Of a DNA stretch of 6,124 nt, positions 1 to 6,014 are shown one piece after another. Both the position numbers and the translations under genes were made by a program. The stretch spans positions 1-6,124 of the forward strand of contig JBBRPS010000643.1 in the NCBI GenBank assembly GCA_038227745.1. Direction: 5' to 3'. The notes beneath the pieces are model-generated. The model worked only from the letters and a program-made list of their open reading frames with translations, had not been told where the DNA came from and made no database searches. The first letter of the stretch is position 1; each line of letters starts with the position of its first letter. This DNA is from DASPXY01 sp038227745 (GTDB lineage Bacteria > Planctomycetota > Planctomycetia > Gemmatales > Gemmataceae).

Positions 1-1810
1 CCGGCTCGATCCGGGCCGCCCGGTTGACGTGGCTGCCGAAAAAGTTGTTGCGGCCGATGATGGGATCCCTGTGCCGGTACACGGGGCCGGCGTGCAGCCC
101 CACCCGCAAGCTCAGCGCCTCCGGCAGCTCCAGTTTCGCCCAGTCGATCTGCTCGACCTTCCGCAGCAGCCGCAGGGCGAAGTCCGCCCCGTCCACCACC
201 CGGTCGAAGACAACGAACAGGCCGTCCCCCCAGGTGTTGCAGAAATCCGGCCGGGTCACCGACTCCTGCAGCACGCCGGTCACTTCGTGGAGGAAGCGGA
301 AGAAGAAGAGGCGAAAGTGCTCCTCGGCAAGTTTCGAGAAGCCCTTGACGTCGGCGAAGAGCATCACCTTGATGCGCCGCTTGACCGAGCCGCTCTGCAC
401 GGTCAGCGGGGGCGGTCCCGCTTCCCCCACCGCCGGGGCGGGCGGGGGGGCGATCTCGGCGCGCAGGGCCGCCAGATCGATCCGCTCGTGGGGGTGGTCC
501 CCCTCCGCCCAACTCTGCAGGAACTGGGCGGTGCCCCCGATCAACGGCGCGGAGGCCCCATCGAGCACGATCAGGGCGTGGGCCTCCACGCCGCGCTCGG
601 CGGCGCGGGTCAGGGCCAGCCCCTGGGTGAAGGTGTTGACGAAGTCGAAGAGCACGTCGTCGCCGAGGTAATGCTCGGTCGTGGCGTGGTGGACCTGCTT
701 GGCCCGCGCGAGCACCGCGTCGCAGCGGGCCCGCCAGGAGGCCATCGCGGCCAGGCCGAAATCGACGCTGGTGTAATAGAAGTCGTCCTTGTGGAAGGGC
801 AGGATGACGTGGAGTTCGGCGCCGCGCTCCAGCATGCGCTCGGCGAACAGGATGTCCGAGCCGCACGCGGCCGAGCAGTACCCGACCGTGGCGTTGAGGT
901 CCGCGAGGCGCGCGCGGATCTCCTCGCCGACGCGCCGCTCCAGGGCCGCGTCGGGCGGAAAGCGAGCCGACCGGGCCCCCCGCCGCGGATGGTCGATCAT
1001 GTGGCCGGAAAAGGCCACGACGCTGCCCACGTTGAACAGCCCCCAGAAGGGCTCGCCGACGCCCAGCTGGTCCTTCAGGAGGAGGAGGTTGCGGCGCATC
1101 GAGCCGATGTCCCCGACGTTGTCCCCCGCCCGCCGGACGGCCCTGCCGATCCAGTAGCGCATTTGCTTGAGGTCGCCGCGGATCAGGTAGGCCTCGCCGA
1201 GGATGGCCAGCAGCCAGTAGTCCTCGTCCCCGCCGGGCTTCTTGAGTTCGGCCTTCGCCCGGCGGACGACCTGGTTCGACAGGGTGCGCGCCTGCGCCGC
1301 CCTGCCGGCCAGCAGGGACATGGTCGCGGCGTTGATGAGCGGGAACAGGTCCCCCGACACGTGGGCGGCGCGGAGGTAGCACTCGGCCGACTTCCCGGCC
1401 AACTCCGTGCGGCCGGAAGTGCCCCGGGTCCGCACGTAGCGGTCCTTCAGACAGCGGCCTTCGAGGCTGAGCACCTCGACCTGAAGCCGGGGCTCCAGGT
1501 CGGGCACGCGCAGGAGCTCATCGAGGTAGCCCTTGGCCTGGACGAGGTTCCCCCCGCGCGCGAAGGCGAGTGCGAGCAGATATTTCAGGTCGAGGTCGGC
1601 GGGATGGTAATCGAGAGCCTCGCGGATCAGTTCGACGGCGCGGGTCGGATGGCCGGCGCTGATCAATTTTTTGGCGAAGGCCTGGTAAAGCCGGGGATCC
1701 TCGCGCCAGTAGGCTTGCTCCTTGTGGGTCCGGTGCGCCTGGAGGAGGTCGAAGTCATCGGCCCGGGACTTGTTCAGCCGCGCCAACAGTCGCTCAACGC
1801 CGGTGGCCAT
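1..1810 (-). CDS. TPR-like / SLOG-like / class III nucleotide cyclase protein (3'-truncated by window edge)
   Basis: The reading frame is open from ATG at 1810 to the left edge: 603 residues, C-terminus missing. Residues about 30-250 are helical and TPR-like (e.g. 'AVELIREALDYHPADLDLKY'). Residues about 262-425 look like a Rossmann-type SLOG domain: 'FSGHMID' near 267, 'SAACGSD' at 313-319, then 'AELHVILPF' at 331-339. After a Pro-rich linker, a class III adenylate/guanylate cyclase domain begins near 480. It has metal-binding Asp487 in 'LFADVKGFS' and Asp529 in 'NTWGDG', then 'GLHAGPV', then Asn596 and Arg600 in 'VNRAAR', the transition-state pair of the family. The base-selecting Lys and Asp positions of adenylyl cyclases are Asn525 and Asn589, so the product is uncertain. 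No signal peptide or membrane segment is seen, so it is probably cytoplasmic. The start is supported by GAGGG five bases upstream. It is divergent from the kinase-TIR gene. The cyclase call is firm; TPR and SLOG labels are inferred by eye. Confidence 0.88.
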   Translation of the reverse strand, partial: MATGVERLLARLNKSRADDFDLLQAHRTHKEQAYWREDPRLYQAFAKKLISAGHPTRAVELIREALDYHPADLDLKYLLALAFARGGNLVQAKGYLDELLRVPDLEPRLQVEVLSLEGRCLKDRYVRTRGTSGRTELAGKSAECYLRAAHVSGDLFPLINAATMSLLAGRAAQARTLSNQVVRRAKAELKKPGGDEDYWLLAILGEAYLIRGDLKQMRYWIGRAVRRAGDNVGDIGSMRRNLLLLKDQLGVGEPFWGLFNVGSVVAFSGHMIDHPRRGARSARFPPDAALERRVGEEIRARLADLNATVGYCSAACGSDILFAERMLERGAELHVILPFHKDDFYYTSVDFGLAAMASWRARCDAVLARAKQVHHATTEHYLGDDVLFDFVNTFTQGLALTRAAERGVEAHALIVLDGASAPLIGGTAQFLQSWAEGDHPHERIDLAALRAEIAPPPAPAVGEAGPPPLTVQSGSVKRRIKVMLFADVKGFSKLAEEHFRLFFFRFLHEVTGVLQESVTRPDFCNTWGDGLFVVFDRVVDGADFALRLLRKVEQIDWAKLELPEALSLRVGLHAGPVYRHRDPIIGRNNFFGSHVNRAARIEP

Positions 1811-1815
1811 GACGA

Positions 1816-1820
1816 CCCTC
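1816..1820 (-). promoter_or_regulatory. Shine-Dalgarno of the cyclase gene
   Basis: On the minus strand GAGGG lies five bases before the ATG at 1808-1810. The frame stays open upstream to a stop at 1955-1957 and includes a possible GTG at 1931-1933. The ATG is preferred because of this site and because the upstream codons give a low-complexity Arg/Ala/Gly-type peptide. Confidence 0.65.
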
Positions 1821-1846
1821 GCGAGAAGGGCGAAGAAATCCGGGGA

Positions 1847-1916
1847 CCGCCGCGCGGCGGAGGTCCGAGCCCGCGCGCCCTTCGTCCGGCAGGCCGCCTT
1901 CTCCGCCGGAGGCGGC
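1847..1916 (-). other. GC-rich dyads in the cyclase mRNA leader
   Basis: Two dyads lie in the predicted 5' leader. 1847-1860 is a perfect 14-base palindrome (CCGCCG CG CGGCGG). 1893-1899 (GCCGCCT) pairs perfectly with 1910-1916 (AGGCGGC) across a 10-base loop. They could form hairpins near the ribosome site or serve as protein-binding sites. GC-rich DNA makes such dyads common by chance, and no U-tract follows, so they are not called a terminator. Confidence 0.25.
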
Positions 1917-1953
1917 TCCGCCTTGTCGCCCACTCGTCCGGGGGGACCGGGTG

Positions 1954-1982
1954 ATTATCGAGGAGGGGGATGCGGTTCGCAA
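1954..1982 (-). promoter_or_regulatory. Sigma70-type promoter for the cyclase gene
   Basis: Read on the minus strand, TTGCGA (1982-1977) is followed by a 17-base spacer and GATAAT (1959-1954). The -10 matches the consensus at five of six positions and the -35 at four. It stands out in a GC-rich background. Transcription would start near 1947, giving a leader of about 135 bases. Confidence 0.55.
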
Positions 1983-2021
1983 GGAGGAATTCCCCAGCCG
2001 CGCTGCTCGGGGGTAGACGGA

Positions 2022-2035
2022 CGGCGTTCGCGCCG
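2022..2035. promoter_or_regulatory. Possible shared operator dyad (or UUCG hairpin)
   Basis: CGGCG and CGCCG flank TTCG, forming a perfect five-base inverted repeat. It lies about 40 bases behind the minus-strand -35 and about 50 bases behind the plus-strand -35, so it is untranscribed from either mapped promoter and better placed as a DNA-binding site than as an RNA hairpin. It is short enough to be chance. Confidence 0.2.
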
Positions 2036-2084
2036 GGTATCGGGAGCTGACGCGGCGGGACTCGGGACCGGCGGGGGAAAGCGT

Positions 2085-2113
2085 TTGACGTTCCCTCGTC
2101 GCGGTGCGATAAA
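2085..2113 (+). promoter_or_regulatory. Sigma70-type promoter for the kinase-TIR gene
   Basis: TTGACG (2085-2090) is separated by 17 bases from GATAAA (2108-2113). The -35 matches the consensus at five of six positions, and the -10 at four. Transcription would start near 2120, leaving a leader of about 80 bases before the ATG at 2202. Confidence 0.55.
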
Positions 2114-2191
2114 GGAGATCGCGAAGGGGAGAGGGCAGTGTCGGAGAGGTCTTCGGGCGGAAACGGTCCCTCCCGCCCCAACAGTGTCATT

Positions 2192-2195
2192 GAGG
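2192..2195 (+). promoter_or_regulatory. Shine-Dalgarno deciding the kinase-TIR start
   Basis: GAGG lies six bases before the ATG at 2202. The frame is open much further upstream, to 1722, but that extension overlaps the cyclase gene antisense, precedes the promoter and encodes no recognisable domain. The ATG at 2202 also sits 15 residues before the first kinase domain begins, as expected. Confidence 0.7.
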
Positions 2196-2201
2196 TTTGT
2201 C

Positions 2202-5200
2202 ATGGACTTGCAGGGCGAAGTGGCCCGCCGTGGGTCCGATCCGGGCCGTTACCGTCTGGTTAAGGAATTGGGCCGAGGGGCCATGGGCAGCGTGTACCTG
2301 GCCCAGGACACACACCTGCAGCGCCTGGTGGCGATGAAGATCCCCCACTTCCGCCCCGGCGATAGCCCCGAGTTGCTGGAGCGCTTCTACATCGAGGCGT
2401 GCGCCGCCGCCACCCTCAGCCATCCCAACATCTGCGCCGTCTACGACGTGGGCAAGGGCGTCGATGGCATCCCCTGGCTGACGATGGCCTACATCGAAGG
2501 GGAGACGCTTACCGACCTCATCAAACGCGAGCGGCCGCTGCCCCCGGTACGCGCCGTCGAGATCATCTACAAGCTGGCCCGCGCCCTGGAAGAGGCGCAC
2601 GGCCGCAGCATCATCCACCGCGACCTCAAGCCGGCGAACGTCATGATGAACCACCGGGGCGAGCCGGTCATCATGGACTTCGGCCTGGCCCGCCGCATGG
2701 ACCAGGACACGCGCATGACCCATCAGGGGTCGGTGATGGGCACGCCGGCCTACATGACCCCCGAGCAGGTCCGCGGCGACATCGAAGCCATCGGGCCTGC
2801 AACGGATCAGTACAGTTTGGCGGTCATTCTGTACGAACTACTCACTGGGCAGGTGCCGTTCCGGGGGACGATGGGCCAGGTGATGGCCGGCGTCCTGACG
2901 GAGAAGCCGCGGCCGCCGCGGGAACTGCGGCCCGACCTCGACTGCGCGCTGGAAGCGATCTGTCTCAAGGCGATGGCCTCCACCGTCGATGATCGCTTCC
3001 CCTCGATCGGTGCGTTCGCCCAGGCGCTGGAGCCGTTCATCCAGAGCCTCAGCATCCTGCAGCACCCCAGCGCCACCGGGGCGGGGCCGGCGGCCTACCG
3101 GCCGCGCTCGAACCCGGAATTCAAACTGGAGGCCTCGACACTCCCGCCGCCGGGCTGGAAAAAGAGCACGGTAGCGTCGGGCGCGAGGGGGTCGGGCGCG
3201 AGCCGCTTGCTCAACCGCCTCGCGGCCTTCCTACTCGTGGGTGTCGGTCTGCTATGGATTTATCTCTTCCTACGGCCGGAAATGTCCCCGCTCGCGCGGG
3301 TGTGGTCTTCACATGGGCTGCCCTTCGTGGTGTTCCTGTGCGGCGCGGGGGTCCTCTGTGCCGGCTACGCTTGGCGTGCGCGCCTCTGGGTCGCGCTGAC
3401 GGCGTTCATCCGCCGCGCCGGTCCCTCCCCCGACCCTGGCACGGGCACTCCGAACAGCCCCCCCGTGCTGCCCCGGTCCGCTGAAGCGGCCCCCCATGCA
3501 GAGTTCTCGGTCGCGCCGCCGAACGGTGACACCGCTTCGGTGCTGCCGCCATCGGCACACGCCGCAGGCCAATCGACCGACGGCCAGGCCAGCCTCGCGG
3601 CAACGCCGCGCCCCGACGCCCCCCAGACCGTCGGCGGCTTCTTCCCCCAGCGCCTCGGCAAGTACGAGCTCCTCCGCCGGCTCGGCCAGGGGGAGACGGG
3701 CGTGGTGTACCTCGCCCGCCACGCCGAGCAGGGTTGGCAGGCGGCCCTCAAGGTCCTGCCGGGCGCCCGCTTCACGAGCCCGGCGAACCTCCAGCGCCTC
3801 CTGCGCATGGCCCGCATCGGCGCCGAACTGCGGCACCCCAACATCTGCCAGATCCTCGACGCCGGCACGGAGCAGAGCGAGTTCTACCTGGTCATGGAAT
3901 ATCTGGAGGGCAAAACACTGGAAACGGGCGTCCGCGCGGCGGTCGGGGGCCTGCCGCTGCCGCTCACCTGCTACTACGCCTCCCAGATCTTTGACGCCCT
4001 GCACTACCTCGCCGGCCGCAACGTCGTCCACCGCGACCTCAAGCCGGCGAACATCATGGTCTGTGCCGGCGACCGGCTCAAACTGATGGACCTCGGGCTG
4101 GCGAAAAACCCGGACGCCGACGCGCAGAACCTGACGGTCCGGGGCGCCATCCTCGGGACGCCGGCGTACATGGCGCCCGAGCAGATCGCGGACGCCAGCG
4201 CCGCCACCCCGCGCTCCGACCTGTACGCCGCGGGCGCGACGCTGTTCGAGATGGTCACCGGCACCACGCCTTTCCGCGCCGACTCGCCCGCGGTCGTCAT
4301 GCAGAAGATTCTCCGCGAAGACCCCCCGGACCCGCGCACGCTCCGGCCGGACCTGCCCGAGTCCCTCGCGCAGGTCATCCACCGCCTCCTCGCCAGGGAC
4401 CCCGCCGCGCGGCCGGCTCCCGAGGAAGTGCTGCAGGTGCTCCGGGCGGTGAGCGAGGGCGCGGTCAGGCTGCTGCCGTGGGCCGCCCCCACGGAGACAC
4501 TCGCAGCCGGGCGGCCCTCCGCCGCCACCGACGACGTCCCCCGCACCACCCTGGTGCGCCAGGTCGAGCGCGCCGCGGAAGAGATCGACCGCCCGGACGC
4601 CGACGAACTGCTCGACCTGTTGCGCCAGGGAGACCGGGCCCGCCTGGGGAACTTCTACCTGGTCGAGCGCATCGGCCCCAAGGCGGCCGTCAACACTTAC
4701 CGCGCCCGCCACTGGGTCAGCGACAAGCCGCACGTCGTCCGCATCCTGCCGCCGGCGCTCGGCCAGCTCGCGCCCGACCGACTCCGCGACCTCCTCGGCC
4801 AGGCCGCGCGGCTGCTTGAGATCAGCGCCCGCTCGCGCCATCTCGCCCGCCTGCTCGACATCGGCGAGGCGCGGGTGGCGGGCGGGACGTTCTCGCGGCT
4901 GTACTACCTCGTCGAGGAATGCGTGCCGGGCAAGTCCCTCGAGGCGCTGCTCGACGACGCCCGCCCGGGGCGGCCCGCGGTGGTCGAGCGCTGCCTGCGG
5001 CACGCCGTCAGCGGCCTCCGCGCCCTGCACCGCGGGGGCCTCCTGCACGGCCATTTACACCCCGGAAAGTTCTATTATGACGCCGAGGCGCGGCACCTGC
5101 GCCTGGCCGACCTGAGCCACGCGCAGCCGGCCGGCGCCGCCGTGCCGGGGGCGCCCTCTGGTACCATCAACGGCATGGACTGGCTCGGCGAGCACGCACA

Positions 5201-6014
5201 CGGGCACCGCCAGTACCTCGCCCCAGAGGTGTTCTGCGATGGCGCCGCCCCGGGTCCGCTCGCGGAGCAGTACACCCTCGGCGTCATCTTCCTCGAGTTG
5301 CTCACCGGCCGGCGCTTGCGCGGCCACGACAACGACCTCCGACTGTTGAAGTCCGTGCAGGAGGACCTGCAAACCTTCCTCGCCGAGGCCAGGAGGGCGT
5401 CGCCACAATTGGGCCGCGTGCTGCGGCGCATGGTGACCATCGACCCGGGGAGGCGGTACCGCGATCTCGACGCGGTCCGCGCGGCCATGACCCGCGACGC
5501 CGCGGAACGGCGGCCCCGCCCGCCGGCGAAGCCGGCCCCGAGCGCCGCCGCGCGCCCCGAGAACGACTCGTACCACCTCTTCATCAGCTACCGGCGCAAG
5601 AACGGCGCGGAGGCGGCCCGCGCCATCGTCGAGCGCCTGCGGTCCCTCGACGTCGGCGCCTTCATGGACGTTAACTCCCTCGACTCCGGCCCGTTCGACG
5701 AGCAACTGCTCAGCACCATCGGGGCGACGCCGAACTTCATCGTCATCCTGTCCGAGGGCAGCCTCGACCGCTGTGTCAACGAAGGGGACTGGCTGCGCCG
5801 GGAGATGGCGCACGCCATCCGGACGCGCCGGAACATCATCCCGGTGACGATGGACGCCTTCCAGTGGCCCGAGCCGGACAAGCTCCCCGGGGACGTGCGA
5901 GCGCTGACCGCGTACCACAGCCTGCCGTACGACCAGGTCTACTTCGATGCGTTCATCGACCGGCTGGTGATATTCCTGAGGCGGGGCAAGGGGCGCGGGC
6001 CTGCCGAGGCGTGA
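2202..6014 (+). CDS. Kinase-TM hairpin-kinase-pseudokinase-TIR fusion protein
   Basis: 1270 residues. Kinase 1 (about 17-280) is a complete Hanks-type Ser/Thr kinase: G-loop GRGAMG (24-29), Lys46, alpha-C Glu65, HRD Asp141, Lys143, Asn146, DFG Asp159, TPE Glu188. Two hydrophobic helices (about 340-357 and 373-391) flank a loop of only about 15 residues, so both termini should be cytoplasmic. A Pro/Ala-rich linker leads to kinase 2 (about 488-755): GQGETG loop, Lys517, HRD Asp612, Lys614, Asn617, Asp630 in DLG, but Met536 at the alpha-C Glu position. Unit 3 (about 815-1100) is a pseudokinase: the VAxK Lys is Arg847, and HRDLKPxN reads HGHLHPGK (949-956). The TIR domain (about 1124-1260) has 'FISYRR', a BB-loop-like 'FMDVNSLDSG', and W1197-x3-E1201, where Glu is the expected NAD-cleaving residue. 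Inferred role: membrane-anchored phospho-signalling protein controlling a TIR effector. It stands alone and diverges from the cyclase gene. Confidence 0.93.
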   Translation: MDLQGEVARRGSDPGRYRLVKELGRGAMGSVYLAQDTHLQRLVAMKIPHFRPGDSPELLERFYIEACAAATLSHPNICAVYDVGKGVDGIPWLTMAYIEGETLTDLIKRERPLPPVRAVEIIYKLARALEEAHGRSIIHRDLKPANVMMNHRGEPVIMDFGLARRMDQDTRMTHQGSVMGTPAYMTPEQVRGDIEAIGPATDQYSLAVILYELLTGQVPFRGTMGQVMAGVLTEKPRPPRELRPDLDCALEAICLKAMASTVDDRFPSIGAFAQALEPFIQSLSILQHPSATGAGPAAYRPRSNPEFKLEASTLPPPGWKKSTVASGARGSGASRLLNRLAAFLLVGVGLLWIYLFLRPEMSPLARVWSSHGLPFVVFLCGAGVLCAGYAWRARLWVALTAFIRRAGPSPDPGTGTPNSPPVLPRSAEAAPHAEFSVAPPNGDTASVLPPSAHAAGQSTDGQASLAATPRPDAPQTVGGFFPQRLGKYELLRRLGQGETGVVYLARHAEQGWQAALKVLPGARFTSPANLQRLLRMARIGAELRHPNICQILDAGTEQSEFYLVMEYLEGKTLETGVRAAVGGLPLPLTCYYASQIFDALHYLAGRNVVHRDLKPANIMVCAGDRLKLMDLGLAKNPDADAQNLTVRGAILGTPAYMAPEQIADASAATPRSDLYAAGATLFEMVTGTTPFRADSPAVVMQKILREDPPDPRTLRPDLPESLAQVIHRLLARDPAARPAPEEVLQVLRAVSEGAVRLLPWAAPTETLAAGRPSAATDDVPRTTLVRQVERAAEEIDRPDADELLDLLRQGDRARLGNFYLVERIGPKAAVNTYRARHWVSDKPHVVRILPPALGQLAPDRLRDLLGQAARLLEISARSRHLARLLDIGEARVAGGTFSRLYYLVEECVPGKSLEALLDDARPGRPAVVERCLRHAVSGLRALHRGGLLHGHLHPGKFYYDAEARHLRLADLSHAQPAGAAVPGAPSGTINGMDWLGEHAHGHRQYLAPEVFCDGAAPGPLAEQYTLGVIFLELLTGRRLRGHDNDLRLLKSVQEDLQTFLAEARRASPQLGRVLRRMVTIDPGRRYRDLDAVRAAMTRDAAERRPRPPAKPAPSAAARPENDSYHLFISYRRKNGAEAARAIVERLRSLDVGAFMDVNSLDSGPFDEQLLSTIGATPNFIVILSEGSLDRCVNEGDWLRREMAHAIRTRRNIIPVTMDAFQWPEPDKLPGDVRALTAYHSLPYDQVYFDAFIDRLVIFLRRGKGRGPAEA
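2614..2639 (+). repeat. 26-base direct repeat, copy 1 (kinase 1 catalytic loop)
   Basis: This stretch, which encodes most of the HRDLKPAN catalytic loop, is identical to 4027-4052 over 26 bases. It reflects shared ancestry and strong codon bias of kinases 1 and 2, and could permit recombination that deletes the region between the copies in frame. Confidence 0.85.
4027..4052 (+). repeat. 26-base direct repeat, copy 2 (kinase 2 catalytic loop)
   Basis: Identical to 2614-2639. The offset is 1413 bases, a multiple of three, so exchange between copies would keep the frame and remove one kinase unit plus the membrane hairpin. The third unit has no matching stretch because its loop has diverged. 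Confidence 0.85.

Larger units (their letters stand above)
1811..2201. other. Divergent intergenic regulatory region
   Basis: This stretch separates the two start codons. It holds one sigma70-like promoter for each gene facing outwards, a short dyad between them, and GC-rich dyads in the minus-strand leader. The predicted leaders are about 135 bases (minus gene) and about 80 bases (plus gene). No tRNA-like or convincing small coding sequence was seen. The divergent layout with both promoters within about 160 bases fits shared control, which is an inference. Confidence 0.7.

Noticed and set aside
29..1954. 641-residue plus-strand open frame
   Set aside because: It is antisense to the cyclase gene, its translation is rich in Gly/Pro/Arg/Val without motifs, and the minus strand encodes clear cyclase motifs over the same bases.
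1722..2201. 160-residue N-terminal extension of the kinase-TIR frame
   Set aside because: It overlaps the cyclase gene antisense, lies mostly upstream of the promoter, is low-complexity, and the ATG at 2202 has its own ribosome site.
2138..2263. Short GTG-started leader frame overlapping the kinase-TIR start
   Set aside because: It has GGGGAG upstream and about 41 codons, but runs out of frame into the main gene, starts with GTG and shows no peptide features; probably chance.
3309..5054. 581-residue minus-strand open frame
   Set aside because: It lies opposite kinases 1-3 of a well-supported protein and its translation lacks any recognisable motif; a high-GC shadow.
2202..6014. Standard Pycsar or Thoeris effector
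   Set aside because: There is no cyclic-nucleotide-binding domain for Pycsar and no SIR2/SLOG partner of the ThsA type beside it; the multi-kinase layout differs from both.
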